DNA from: Verrucomicrobiales bacterium
Lineage (GTDB): Bacteria; Verrucomicrobiota; Verrucomicrobiia; Verrucomicrobiales; DEV007
Length of the DNA: 64,000 nt
Reading direction: 5' to 3'
Assembly: GCA_029233965.1 (NCBI GenBank)
Contig: JARGOP010000004.1
Span: 41,218 to 105,217 of the forward strand
Of the stretch, positions 1 through 9,329 are shown piece after piece. The notes beneath the pieces are model-generated. The model worked only from the letters and a program-made list of their open reading frames with translations. It was not told the DNA's origin and did not search any database. Both the position numbers and the translations under genes were made by a program. Within the stretch, counting starts at the first letter, position 1; each line of letters starts with the position of its first letter.

Positions 1-140
1 CCTTTCATGATAAGGACAGCGCGACCGTTGTGTTCGGCAGAGTAGTCGGCGGCCCTGGTGAAGGCGGTCGCATCGGGCGCGAGGGGGGTCAGCTTCCCCC
101 GGCGGAATGGTCGGCGGAGCGCCCGGGGTCGCGGCCCGTT
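1..140 (-). pseudogene. Edge fragment, serine-hydrolase-like N-terminal frame (uncertain)
   Basis: Reading the minus strand from about 140 to the left edge gives an open frame whose second half (AADYSAEHNGRAVLIMK) resembles the N-terminal strand of the secreted serine hydrolase / beta-lactamase-fold family. The frame has no ATG, GTG or TTG start before that segment and is preceded by two adjacent TGA codons. It lies in a different frame from the EF-hand gene just upstream. In PVC bacteria EF-hand segments can be fused in front of such hydrolases, so this may be the downstream half of a broken fusion. The rest lies outside the window, so this is a weak call based on a short match by eye. Confidence 0.3.
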
Positions 141-147
141 TCATCAA

Positions 148-351
148 TTACGCCGCCTCGCCCGCAGTGACAAAACCGTCGCTGTTCCGGTCTGCGATCC
201 GGAAAAAGGGACGGTCGCCGGCTTCTTCCTGCGAGATCCGGTTGTCGCCATCGCGATCCAGGAGAGAGAGCCTGCCGGGGAGGGCTTCCGTCTGCGCCGG
301 GGCAGGCAGGGTCAGGAGCAGGACAAGGGCGGGGATGAGAACTGTTTTCAT
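148..351 (-). CDS. Small secreted EF-hand protein
   Basis: This 67-residue ORF has a Sec-type signal peptide (about residues 1-20, ending PAPAQ) and two calcium-binding EF-hand loops, DRDGDNRISQEE near 32-43 and DRNSDGFVTAGE near 54-65. It stops with TAA directly after the second loop, which is abrupt for this family. It is probably exported and binds Ca2+. It lies 32 bp downstream of the TolB-like gene on the same strand, so the two are likely cotranscribed. It may be an intact mini-protein or the N-terminal part of a disrupted EF-hand/hydrolase fusion, because a hydrolase-like frame follows immediately in another frame. Confidence 0.6.
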   Translation of the reverse strand: MKTVLIPALVLLLTLPAPAQTEALPGRLSLLDRDGDNRISQEEAGDRPFFRIADRNSDGFVTAGEAA

Positions 352-383
352 TCGATCCTTAAATCTAAAGCTTTTGTGGCAAC

Positions 384-1325
384 CTACTTCGGCGTCGCCT
401 CACCATGAGGATAACGGTAGTCGGCCTTGTCGTCGGTGGAGACTTTCTCCGTGGATCCGTCAGCCGGGTGATAAAGGAACAGTTTTCCCCCGGCATGATA
501 AACGATGGCCGTCTGATCTTTCGTCCAGCGGGGGTAGGCGAACCAGACGGGTTTTCCCTCCTCATTGGCGAAGGCTTCGAAATTCGTCATGGCCCGCTTT
601 CCGACGTCGAAATCGGCGAGGTAGAGGGTGCGCCCGGCAACCAAGTTCTTGAAACCCTTCTGATACTCGAAGCAGACCTTTGTCTCATCGGCGGAAAGGC
701 TCACCCGGGCGAGCACGCCGCTCTGGTCGAGTTCACACTGGATCCGCTCGAAGGTCGGCTCTCCTCCGGGATTCGGAGTCATCAGGTAATACCCGCGCTT
801 CCGCTTCGGCGGCGTCGCCCCCACGAGGATGCGCCCGTCCATGAGACAGGTGAAGGCCCAGGCATGGTAGGACAAATCGGTCAGCGCGATCTCCCCGCCC
901 GGTTTTCCATCGATCTTTCCGGCCATGACCTGATAGCTCCCTTTCGTCGGGTGTTTGCGATTCCAGATCGGTGTGTTCGTTCCGTCCCGCGTCCAGGTCT
1001 GGTTGAAATCGGTGTGGGTCCCGTCCGTGATTTGGTGAAACCCGCTGCCATCGACGTTGATAATGCAGATCGCCGTCTTCCAGTTGCTGACCTCCCTGTC
1101 ATTCACGAGGCGGCGGAAAAAAACGATCTTGTCGCCGGTCTTTGACCAGGAAGGTTTAAAGTCCCAGTGCCCCGATGTGAGCGGTTCCTCCTCCGGCGTG
1201 CCGAGAACGTTGACGTGAATCTCCCCGTCTTTGTAGTAGGAGGATCGGTGGCCTTCTTCCGCGGAAACATCAGGCAGGACAACGGCGACAAAGATCAGGG
1301 ACAACAAACGGGGGGAAAATCGCAT
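384..1325 (-). CDS. Secreted TolB-like (PD40) beta-propeller protein
   Basis: The 313-residue protein has a signal peptide (residues 1-22, ending DVSA). It then shows repeated propeller strands typical of PD40/TolB-like repeats, such as FKPSWSKTGDKIVFFR and CIINVDGSGFHQITDGTHTDFNQTW, with further repeats near YPRWTKDQTAIVYHAGG. Proteins of this kind are periplasmic or secreted and mediate protein or carbohydrate binding; no catalytic site is seen. It starts at ATG 1325 and is divergent from the membrane-protein gene at 1490. The EF-hand gene follows 32 bp after its stop. Confidence 0.7.
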   Translation of the reverse strand: MRFSPRLLSLIFVAVVLPDVSAEEGHRSSYYKDGEIHVNVLGTPEEEPLTSGHWDFKPSWSKTGDKIVFFRRLVNDREVSNWKTAICIINVDGSGFHQITDGTHTDFNQTWTRDGTNTPIWNRKHPTKGSYQVMAGKIDGKPGGEIALTDLSYHAWAFTCLMDGRILVGATPPKRKRGYYLMTPNPGGEPTFERIQCELDQSGVLARVSLSADETKVCFEYQKGFKNLVAGRTLYLADFDVGKRAMTNFEAFANEEGKPVWFAYPRWTKDQTAIVYHAGGKLFLYHPADGSTEKVSTDDKADYRYPHGEATPK

Positions 1326-1489
1326 ACAGGGGCGTGAAACTCCGGAACCGCCCGAAAGTTTCGGAAAGATGGCTTCGCCTTACCCCACCCCCCCGGATCA
1401 TGAGGAATTCCGAAGGCCTGCCGTTTCTCAGAGTCTTCAAACCACCCCTCCGTCTTATCCTCTGGAAACCCCGCCGGTTCCCTGCACTC

Positions 1490-2284
1490 ATGGCGGATCC
1501 ACCACCACTTCCGGGCCAACAGCGTACCGTGCCGCCCCCGCTGCCTTCCGCAGATGACGGGCGCGATTGGCTTGCCGCCTTGCAGGCTCTGGGACTGGAG
1601 CACGACTCCGAAGCGCCCATCCAGTCGGGCCTGAACTTGCGCGGAACCATCGACGGTCATGTCGTCAAGGTTCACGCCTCGCGCCGCTCCCGAACCCGCT
1701 ACGCGGGTGAAATTCGCTATCGCAGCTACCATGGGCACCGGATCGAAATCACGGTCCTGACTTCGGTGCTTACCCGCTGCGCCCTGTCGCGACCGACGAG
1801 CGGGCTGGAGCATTGGGCAGCACGAACGAACCGCTGGTTTGGAGCCAAGGAAGTCGAAAGAAAGGGCGACGCCTGCGAGTTTTTGACGATTCGGGCGTCG
1901 GAGCCGGAGTGGGTGGAAGCGTTTCTCAACCGCCCCGAAGTGAAGGAGTCCATGCGAGTCCTCCTGCCGGAATCGGATCTGCCTCCCAGTATTGGACTGA
2001 AATGGTGGCCGGGATTTCTCACCTATTCCCAGCGAATCGATATCAAGCGGGTCGATGCGGCGAAGATGACCGACTGGGTTCGCCGTCTCGTGCAGCTGGC
2101 CGCCCTCGCCGAAGCGGATCCTCCCACTGTCGAGATTCAACTGAACCGCTGGGAACGGTGGTCGCTGCAGCTGCCGGTTCTCGCCGGTTGTCTGATCGTC
2201 GCGGCCGTTTTCACGATCGTGATTCTTGCGGGACTGGTCTTTACCGCCGCGTTGATCGGTCTTTCCATGCTCGTGAGTGGTTGA
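1490..2284 (+). CDS. Uncharacterised protein with C-terminal membrane anchor
   Basis: I chose ATG 1490 (MADPPPLPGQ) because the 52 upstream residues of the longer ORF are basic and read through the divergent promoter region. The resulting 264-residue protein has a proline-rich N-terminus, a soluble middle with no recognised motif, and one or two hydrophobic helices at about residues 226-264 (LPVLAGCLIVAAVFTIVILAGLVFTAALIG). It is probably tail-anchored in the inner membrane. Its stop codon directly abuts the next small membrane gene, suggesting translational coupling. Function unknown. Confidence 0.6.
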   Translation: MADPPPLPGQQRTVPPPLPSADDGRDWLAALQALGLEHDSEAPIQSGLNLRGTIDGHVVKVHASRRSRTRYAGEIRYRSYHGHRIEITVLTSVLTRCALSRPTSGLEHWAARTNRWFGAKEVERKGDACEFLTIRASEPEWVEAFLNRPEVKESMRVLLPESDLPPSIGLKWWPGFLTYSQRIDIKRVDAAKMTDWVRRLVQLAALAEADPPTVEIQLNRWERWSLQLPVLAGCLIVAAVFTIVILAGLVFTAALIGLSMLVSG

Positions 2285-2494
2285 TTGGATAGAGAGCTCA
2301 GAACCGACGGCGACTACTCTTTCTTTGCCAGGAACAAAAAAATTCAACTCCTTGGGTGGATCTTCTTCACTCTTTCCGCGTCTTCTTATATCGCCTCCAG
2401 CATCCGCGCTGGAGACCTTCCGGGGTTGCTGGGGGGAATTTTCTTTCTCGGAGCCTGCCTCGTCTTTCTCTATCTGCTTCTCACCGAAAATTGA
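2285..2494 (+). CDS. Small two-helix membrane protein
   Basis: This 69-residue ORF begins with TTG immediately after the TGA of the preceding gene, so it probably depends on translational coupling. It is mostly two hydrophobic helices (about 22-40, IQLLGWIFFTLSASSYIA, and 47-66, GLLGGIFFLGACLVFLYLLL) joined by a short polar loop. No family was recognised. It likely forms a two-gene unit with the upstream tail-anchored protein. The larger ORF listed over the same region in another frame (from 2277) is an artificial N-terminal extension of the beta-helix gene. Confidence 0.5.
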   Translation: MDRELRTDGDYSFFARNKKIQLLGWIFFTLSASSYIASSIRAGDLPGLLGGIFFLGACLVFLYLLLTEN

Positions 2495-2606
2495 GGCGGC
2501 TGGAACTCCGAAATCATCGGAGGTTCCGGAACTTGGCGGAGACGGCTGGCGTTCCGGGCAGGTGTCTCCATTGCCGCTCTCCGCAGGTGTGGTATCCTCG
2601 GCGCTG

Positions 2607-5309
2607 ATGACATTTCCCTTCCGTTTCGTCCTCATCGCTCTCGGGTTCCTCTCTCCGAATCTCCGGGCCGATATCCGCCTCGCCCCGAACAGCGAAATTT
2701 CGACTCCCCGTCTCGCACTGGAGGCAGCCCGGGCCGTGGAGGAACGCCCCGTTCGTATCACAGTGGCTGAGGGAGTCTATCCATTGGAAGAAGCTCTGAC
2801 ACTCGGTCCGGAAGATTCTCAAATCACCTGGGAAGCGGATGCAGATGTCGAGGTGGTCTTCTCGGGCGGAAGAAGGATCACGGGGTGGAAGCGGAACGAC
2901 GAGGGTCTTTGGGAGGTCACCCTGCCGCGCGTGCGGGACAGCGACTGGAATTTTGACCAACTCTGGGTCGACAGGAAACGGGCGACCCGCGCGAGAACCC
3001 CGAACCGGGGATTCTTTCATCTCGAAGGAAAGCTGGCAGAAGACACCTTCGAAGGAATCACGAATGCCGGCTACGAGGGGTTCACCTTGAACGAGGATGT
3101 GTTTTCCATTCTCGAGCAAATTCCCGAAACGGAGCGCAAGGGAGTTCTGCTCACGGTGCCGCATTCGTGGTCCGTCGCCCAGTGCCGCATCGCAGCCCTC
3201 GACCCGGCCTCGTTGTCGGTTCGAATCCGGGGAAAGTCGAGATACGAGTTCCTCGCCAAAGGGCCCTCTCAACGCCTCTGGATAGAAGGGTTTCGCGCCG
3301 CTCTCGATGCTCCGGGCGAATGGCACCTCGACCGGGACAGCGGGAAGCTGTTCTACTTTCCGCGAGAGGGTGAGGATCCCGGCACATGCGAAGTGATCGC
3401 GCCGGTGGCGCCGCAGTTTCTGAAGCTGGACGGGGCCACGGAGGTGACCTTTCGCGGAATCCGGTTCCTTCATTCCCAGTATCTCTATCCTGACGACGGC
3501 TTGCACGACGGTCAGGCCGCCGTGCTCATCGGGGGCAGTGTTGAAGTGGAGAACAGCCGGGAGATACACTTCGACCGTTGTGACTTCGGCCATCTCGGAA
3601 CCTACGCAATCTATTTCAAGGAGAATGCCCATCACTGCTCCGTCACCGGCGGACACCTCTTCGACCTCGGGGCAGGCGGAGTCAGGATCGGCAGCACGAA
3701 GCGACCGGGGGAAGGAAAGCTGTGTCATCACATCAGGATCGACAACTGCATCATCCAGCAGGGCGGGCGGATGCATCCGAGCGCCTGCGGGGTCGTCTTG
3801 ACGCATGCCACGGATTGCGCGGTGAGCCACTGTGACATCGGTGATTTCTACTACACGGGAGTCAGTTTCGGCTGGAACTGGGGATACGGGGAAAGCCTCT
3901 CCCGGCGCAACCGACTTGAGAACTGCCGCATCCACCACATCGGGTGGGCCTACCTCGGCGATATGGGTGGATTCTACAACCTCGGGAATGCTCCGGAGAC
4001 GGTGGTGCGGGGGAATCATATCCATCACGTGGCCAGCTACGACTATGGAGGATGGGGACTCTACACCGACGAAGGGAGTGGAGACGTGCTCATGGAAAAC
4101 AATCTCGTCCATGATACTTCCAGTGCCGGCTTTCATCAGCACTACGGATACGCGAACCGCATCCGCAACAACATCTTCGCCTTCGGAGAGGAAGCCCAGG
4201 TAAGGAGGAGCCGGCGGGAGAGTCACCTCACGATAACCTTTGAGAACAACATCGTTGTCTGGGATCCCGGCTCCCCGCTTTTTCGCGGGCCGGTTTCCCG
4301 CTGGGAGAAGAGTTCGGAACGGGAAAAAGGCGATCCTGCTGACAGTGTCCTCTTCCGCCGGAATCTCTACTGGCAGAGCAACGGAGAAGTGCCTGCCCGA
4401 CTGACCGAAGAGGAGGATCCGGACAAGGGCCTGACCTGGAAACAATGGCAGGAATGGGGGCGGGACCGGGAGAGCCGTTTTGCGGATCCCCGCTTTCAAG
4501 ATCTCGCGGCCCGTGATTTCCGCCTTCAAGCAGAGAGTCCTGCTTTCGAACTCGGTTTCGTTGCCTGGAATCTCGATGAGTCCGGCGTGCGGGGGGACGG
4601 TCCCCGCGGCGGAGAGTGGAGAGAAGTCGCAGCGCGGGCTCACGAAGATCATCGCTGGGAAACGGAGGCAGTGCCGTGGCCGAAACCGCGATATCGAATC
4701 GAGGAAGAAACCTTCGAAAGAATCGGTTCCGGTTCCCTTGGGATCAAGGCGGGCAGCTGGGTTCCACAGGAGACGGCGGCTTCTGTGGGTGTCGTCGAGG
4801 GCATTCAATCCCCGATCCTGCTCGAGAAGCGGACGGGCGGAAAGAAGGCGCTGCGTGTCCTTGACGCGCCCGGTCTGGAGCCTGCCTATCACCCCATCCT
4901 CCATGTTCGTCCCGATTGGGGCGCAGGGACATTCCGGGCGAAGTTTGATGTCATGTCAGAGCCGGGAGCAGTCTGGTTTTTCGAAATGAGGGGAGCCGCC
5001 GAATTCGGGGCGGGTCCCTACGTCCGATGGCAGGAGGGAAAGCTGACCGCAGGCGTGTCCGGCTCCATTCCCCTTGCCGACGTCGCTGCCGGGGAGTGGA
5101 TCCGTCTTGAGATCCTCGCGACAACCGGGAGAGGAACCTGGACGATTCATCTTCTCCGGGCCGACGGAACCGAAGAGACCTTCACAGAGATTCCCTGCAA
5201 ACCTGAGTGGACTGATGCCGGCTATCTGCTCTGGAGCGGAATCGGACAGGAGAAAGCGGCTTTCTTCCTCGACAATTTGAGCCTGATCGAAGAGGACCGG
5301 GCCCCCTGA
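2607..5309 (+). CDS. Secreted right-handed parallel beta-helix protein, GH141-like
   Basis: Start ATG 2607 (MTFPFRFVLIALGF) gives a clean signal peptide cleaved near NLRA; the upstream 110 codons of the ORF are unrelated read-through. The 900-residue mature protein has many beta-helix rungs (for example NRLENCRIHHIGWAYLG, VRGNHIHHVASYDYGGWG, RIRNNIFAFG). The cluster GGWGLYTDEGSGD followed by GFHQHYG recalls carbohydrate-active beta-helix enzymes of the GH141 type; that family assignment is from memory. The last roughly 200 residues look like a beta-sandwich (laminin-G or concanavalin-like). Probable role: hydrolysis or binding of an extracellular polysaccharide. Confidence 0.75.
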   Translation: MTFPFRFVLIALGFLSPNLRADIRLAPNSEISTPRLALEAARAVEERPVRITVAEGVYPLEEALTLGPEDSQITWEADADVEVVFSGGRRITGWKRNDEGLWEVTLPRVRDSDWNFDQLWVDRKRATRARTPNRGFFHLEGKLAEDTFEGITNAGYEGFTLNEDVFSILEQIPETERKGVLLTVPHSWSVAQCRIAALDPASLSVRIRGKSRYEFLAKGPSQRLWIEGFRAALDAPGEWHLDRDSGKLFYFPREGEDPGTCEVIAPVAPQFLKLDGATEVTFRGIRFLHSQYLYPDDGLHDGQAAVLIGGSVEVENSREIHFDRCDFGHLGTYAIYFKENAHHCSVTGGHLFDLGAGGVRIGSTKRPGEGKLCHHIRIDNCIIQQGGRMHPSACGVVLTHATDCAVSHCDIGDFYYTGVSFGWNWGYGESLSRRNRLENCRIHHIGWAYLGDMGGFYNLGNAPETVVRGNHIHHVASYDYGGWGLYTDEGSGDVLMENNLVHDTSSAGFHQHYGYANRIRNNIFAFGEEAQVRRSRRESHLTITFENNIVVWDPGSPLFRGPVSRWEKSSEREKGDPADSVLFRRNLYWQSNGEVPARLTEEEDPDKGLTWKQWQEWGRDRESRFADPRFQDLAARDFRLQAESPAFELGFVAWNLDESGVRGDGPRGGEWREVAARAHEDHRWETEAVPWPKPRYRIEEETFERIGSGSLGIKAGSWVPQETAASVGVVEGIQSPILLEKRTGGKKALRVLDAPGLEPAYHPILHVRPDWGAGTFRAKFDVMSEPGAVWFFEMRGAAEFGAGPYVRWQEGKLTAGVSGSIPLADVAAGEWIRLEILATTGRGTWTIHLLRADGTEETFTEIPCKPEWTDAGYLLWSGIGQEKAAFFLDNLSLIEEDRAP

Positions 5310-5465
5310 AATCGAGACCCGGGCTCCGCATTCCGGTTTCGTTGACGCTCAATTTCCCCGCCCCCTCCCGGGACGACGGCAGTGACGATGGAGGGAATCA
5401 CGGCGAGTTTCTCCGGAATTTTTGGATTCGTTTTCCAGGTCGCTTCGTGATTCGATAGCGGGCCT

Positions 5466-6182
5466 ATGAAACGGGCTCATTTCTTTTTTCTCCTCATCCC
5501 CTTTTTCCTGTCCGCCTCTCCCCTGAGGGCGGAGGAAGCGAAAGTGAAAATCGCCCTCGTGGGAGATTCGACGGTGACTGATTCTGCCGGATGGGGAAAA
5601 GCCTTCGCGGATCGTTTTGGTCCGGGTGTCAGGGTCCGCAATTTCGCGGCGGGAGGGAGGAGTTCGAAGAGCTGGCTTGCAGAGGGCCGACTCGAGGAGG
5701 TCGTCGCGTTTGCCCCCGACTACGTCTTCATTCAGTTCGGTCACAATGGGCAGCCGGGAAAAGGGCCGAAGCGGGAGACGGATCCCGCGACGACCTATCG
5801 CGAATATCTGAAAACCTACCTCGCCGCCTTCAGGGAAGCGGGAGCGACTCCGGTCCTCGTCAGCTCCCTGACACGACGGGAATTCGGACCCGGGGGAACG
5901 ATTCGGACCGCATGGAAAGAGGGGCAGAAAGGCTCCCGCCCCCTGCAGCCATGGGCGCTCGCCGCGAAGGAAGTGGCTGCGGCCGCGAACGTCCCCTTCA
6001 TTGATCTCTACGGGAAAAGTGTCGCACTTCACAACCGCCTCGGAGCAGAGGCCAGTGTCGCCTTTTCTCCCAAGGAGGGGGACATCACGCATCTGAACGA
6101 GGCGGGCGCAGCCGCCATCGCGAACCTGATCGTTGAGGAAGTCCGCCACGTGATCCCGCGCCTGAGCGAGCATCTGAAATGA
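5466..6182 (+). CDS. Secreted SGNH hydrolase, rhamnogalacturonan acetylesterase-like
   Basis: The 238-residue protein has a signal peptide (1-22, ending PLRA) and the four SGNH blocks: nucleophile motif GDSTVTD near residue 33, the glycine block NFAAGGRSS, the asparagine block FIQFGHNGQ, and the C-terminal catalytic Asp/His block DITHLN. The GDSTVTD motif and block spacing fit rhamnogalacturonan acetylesterases, which remove acetyl groups from pectin side chains. The family usually has GHND in block III; here it is GHNG, a small deviation. It follows the beta-helix protein on the same strand, consistent with joint glycan degradation. Confidence 0.75.
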   Translation: MKRAHFFFLLIPFFLSASPLRAEEAKVKIALVGDSTVTDSAGWGKAFADRFGPGVRVRNFAAGGRSSKSWLAEGRLEEVVAFAPDYVFIQFGHNGQPGKGPKRETDPATTYREYLKTYLAAFREAGATPVLVSSLTRREFGPGGTIRTAWKEGQKGSRPLQPWALAAKEVAAAANVPFIDLYGKSVALHNRLGAEASVAFSPKEGDITHLNEAGAAAIANLIVEEVRHVIPRLSEHLK

Positions 6183-6297
6183 TTCGCCGGGACAGCTTGC
6201 GATCCGAAAGCTCCCCGCAGTCGCTCCGGGACGCTGACCCCGGCGTTTGGGTTGACCGGGGTCCCGAAGGTCTTCATCGTAGTTTCGATTTTTCTAC

Positions 6298-7079
6298 ATG
6301 AGCGGGAATCGTGTCCATTCGCAGAACCTTCGAACCTACCGCCGCGAGGGTCTGATCTTCAATCTCATCTGCGGGGTCTATTTTCTCACCCTGGCACCCT
6401 CGATCGTCGAGGCAGCGGATCTTGCGATGCGTGGAGAGGAGGGCACCACGGTGATCTGGCTGGGGTACTTCTGATCCTGATTTCGGTGCTGGAGACCTAT
6501 GCGTTTCCGGTGAAAATGCGGTATGTGCGTGAGGCAATCCGGGAGCGGGGCGATTCGCCGGGGGCGGGTTTCTGGCTCTGGTTGTTTCACTGCGTGATCT
6601 CGATCATCCTGCTCTTTCTCATCGCAGGCTGCTTCGGGTTCCGGATTGAGGAAGGCGGCGAAACTGAACTGCCCCGGTGGATCCAAATCTGTATTCCCCT
6701 GGTCGTGATCAAAGAACTGGTCTTGTCGATGTTCGTGATCTCAATGAACGAGGACGGCGAGAGTCGCGAGTCGGATCCCCGTTACCTCCGGCCTTCGGCC
6801 AAAGAGCGGTTCATCGATGTGATTCTCATCTGCTATGCCTGCCTTGTCTGGTCAGCGACGTGGGGAGCGATCACTATCGGTTTGTCGATGGAGAAAGAGA
6901 ATCCGCCGATGTTCGTGGTGAATCTCTTCGTCAGCGCGCTGCTGTTTCTCATTTTCTATCTCCCTCTGCGGATCCCCTATTGGATCGAAGAAACCGCTCA
7001 ACTGAAAACGGGAAGGACCCGGAGGGACCTCGCGAAAAAGCACAAGTTTGCTTTCGGCACGGTCCCGCCTTTTGCTTAA
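6298..7079 (+). pseudogene. Integral membrane protein gene with a one-base frameshift
   Basis: From ATG 6298 the frame reads MSGNRVHSQNLRTYRREG and a hydrophobic segment (LICGVYFLTLAPSIVEAA), then hits TGA at 6472. The protein clearly continues in the next frame (VLLILISVLETYAFPVKM) to the stop at 7079. Inserting one G in the GGGG run at 6462-6465 restores one frame of about 260 residues with roughly five hydrophobic segments. The ORF-track version starting at 6252 has a nonsense N-terminus from the wrong frame. No family was recognised. It is either a recently broken gene or one with a homopolymer sequencing error. Confidence 0.65.
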
Positions 7080-7089
7080 GCTGCCGATC

Positions 7090-8186
7090 ATGTCGCCCGC
7101 ATTTTCCCGCCTCTCCGTCTTTTCGTTTCTCTTCGCCTTCGCTCTGACGGCGCACGCCGAACCGGGAATATCGGTCGCTGACTACGACTCAATCCAGGCC
7201 GCACTCGATGCGAATCCAAACCGCATCCTCTTTGTCCCGGCGGAGACTATCTCCTCTCTGAAAAGCTGCGGATCCGCGGGGAAAGAGCCGGCCTTTTCGG
7301 CCCCGGCCGCCTCATTCAGACCAATCCGAATCACCCTCACCTCGAAATCGAGAATGCCAATGCCGCCGAAATCCGCGACCTCACCCTGACCCGTCCCGAA
7401 GGCAAGATGGAGACCGACCGCGAAGCCATCGTCGCGATCAAGTGCCGTGACCTTGTCATCGAAAATGTCCGCGTCCTCGACAACCGAAGCCGCGCCGGGA
7501 CGATCACGGTTCGGGAGTCGCGCGACAGCCGCATCAGTCACTGTCTTATCCGCAACTACATGCGTGTCACGATCGACGACCGCACGCAGAGCGAGGACTG
7601 GGGCTACGCCTTCAACTGCACCGATGGCACCGGCATCAGCGTGAGCTACAGCACCGGCACTCTCATCGAGGGGAATCGCATTGTTGAGGAAAATCTCGTC
7701 CCGACCCCGGAGATCAAGGCGCAGCATCGACTTGGCGACTACGTGAAAAAGAATCCCGAAAAAGGCAGGATCATCAGTCAGCAGGCCTGGGAGGCCGACT
7801 ACACCGACAACTGGCAGCAGGGCTCGGGAATCATTGTCACGGCTCCTCACGTGAGCGACCTCACCCGCATCATCGGGAATCACACCGAGAATGCGGCCCA
7901 GGGCATCGACCTGCACTGCGATCATGTCGTCGTTGCGAATAACATCGTCTCGAACTCCTTCATGGGAATGAAGGCGATGCACGGTTCCCGAAACGTGTTG
8001 GTAATCGGCAATCAATTCTCCCGCAATTCTTTATGCGCGATCGGCATGATGCTCTCCGCAGGAGGTCAGAAAAGCGACCGACCCGAAGCAGATGCTGAGC
8101 GCTGCCGTTTTAAGGCAGGACCGGAAAATAGGTTTTGGCAAAGGAGTCGAACTCTTCATGGGGTCAATTTCCGGATCTGTCTGTGA
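7090..8186 (+). pseudogene. Secreted parallel beta-helix protein gene, frameshifted
   Basis: The gene starts at ATG 7090 with a signal peptide (MSPAFSRLSVFSFLFAFALTAHAEP) and a typical first rung (SIQAALDANPNRILFVPA). At about 7242 the frame breaks; the other frame continues as GDYLLSEKLRIRGERAGLFG and then beta-helix rungs (EIRDLTLTRPEG, DLVIENVRVLDN, SRISHCLIRNYM, TLIEGNRIVEEN) to a stop at 8186. One missing G at 7242-7243 explains the shift. The last 40 residues no longer look like beta-helix, so the 3' end may also be degraded. The family resembles pectate-lyase-fold glycan enzymes. Confidence 0.65.
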
Positions 8187-8510
8187 GGGATTATAACACC
8201 CTCAGGGCCATGATCGGAAGCCTATTCACTCCTCCATTCACGGCCGAATCGCAGGTTCAACCGGGCGATGACTGGAACACTCATTCCTGCCGTCAGGTCA
8301 TTCACCATCCCGGCAAATACTTGACGTCGACTTAAATTTTCGGTCGCGATCCCGGCGATGAGGTTCTTTCACCCTTTCCTCCATGCGGCACCAACCCGGA
8401 CCCGGGACGATGCACGACAACAGCCATCACCGGAAGACAGCCTGACCGCAGCGTCAAAGCGCGGGGTTAAAAAACAATTCTCTGGCCGCAAATAATTGGA
8501 AGGTTTTGGG
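8187..8510. other. Intergenic stretch, no gene recognised
   Basis: These 324 bp follow the degraded end of the beta-helix gene. A 66-codon plus-strand ORF (8135-8335) has no signal, domain or credible composition and was not accepted. The right end, just before 8511, is comparatively A-rich (GGTTAAAAAACAATTC) and may hold the promoter of the next small membrane gene. I see no RNA gene or repeat here. Confidence 0.5.
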
Positions 8511-8780
8511 ATGGATGAGCAAGAGGTTGAAGATCAAACGGAAGAGGTGACGGAAGCGGACAGGCAGAAAGCGGAGCCGGGCCTGTGGACGGCTTTGGGG
8601 GCGTTGCTGGGGTTGGGGTTGTTCGTTTTTGTGCTCGGTGGGATGATAGGGGTACGCCTGGGCTGGATATCGGAGGCGATTTTGCCTTGGATTTTCCGGG
8701 TGTTTATCGGAGCGTTGGGAGTGGCGGTCACAGGACGAATCGTTCTGGTTCTTCTGGTCGTGTGGAAGCGAAGGGTTTGA
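8511..8780 (+). CDS. Small membrane protein with acidic N-terminus
   Basis: I chose ATG 8511 (MDEQEVEDQTEEV) over the TTG at 8496; a GGAAGG lies about 7 bases upstream. The 89-residue protein has a strongly acidic cytosolic N-terminus followed by two hydrophobic helices (about 28-47, ALGALLGLGLFVFVLGGMIG, and 55-84, ILPWIFRVFIGALGVAVTGRIVLVLLVVW). It ends in KRRV, in line with the positive-inside rule. No family was recognised and it stands alone between two gene-poor stretches. Confidence 0.5.
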   Translation: MDEQEVEDQTEEVTEADRQKAEPGLWTALGALLGLGLFVFVLGGMIGVRLGWISEAILPWIFRVFIGALGVAVTGRIVLVLLVVWKRRV

Positions 8781-9329
8781 GGAGAGCCCGGAAGGAAGGG
8801 AAGCGCGGGCTCAATACAGCCCGGCAATCTGACTGACGAATCCAACGTGAATTACCAAGAGCGGGACGGTCGAGTCTTTCAAAGGAGATTGCGACGTCGT
8901 TTCATCAACCGGCCGGAGATATGCGGGATTTAGAAAGAGCTGCTTTGACCCGGCTTTCCGGTGTATCCGATCCTCACCGAAACTGAACTTTGGAACAGAA
9001 AACATCCCGCCGCGTGTTCCCGGCAAATCGGGTGAGAGTCACGGCCGGTTCGACTTCACGAAGTCCACGGCACCCCATCTCCGAGGAGGAGGACGGAGAT
9101 GGAACGGTCGCAGAATCGCACTGTTTCGTGGAGTCGACTCCGGCACGTGAGGAAGGCTCACCGGGAGCCGCAAAAGATTGGCTCCCATCAAGTCTTCCGC
9201 CGAATTCTATAGCATTCTACGCCAGTTGTAGTAAAACTCGATTCCGGGGCTGGATGTGCGAGATGCGCAAAAAACGCTACGGTGGCGGAGGATTGCCCTC
9301 AGGGGGCGGAAAAGCGAACCATTTTTACC
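8781..9329. other. Intergenic stretch, no gene recognised
   Basis: This 549-bp gap holds only short ORFs with low-complexity, arginine/serine-rich translations (for example 8990-9346), typical of GC-rich non-coding frames. A relatively AT-rich patch (TTCTATAGCATTCTACGCC, about 9208-9226) precedes the AraC-type regulator and could be part of its promoter. I see no tRNA, repeat or insertion-sequence remnant. Confidence 0.5.

Noticed and set aside
1295-2761. Minus-strand ORF of 488 aa
   Set aside because: Composition is not protein-like (Arg/Gly/Ser-rich), and it lies opposite credible plus-strand genes.
2514-4904. Long minus-strand ORF (796 aa) opposite the large beta-helix gene
   Set aside because: It is a shadow of the plus-strand gene, with low-complexity, Pro/Arg-rich composition and no signal or domain.
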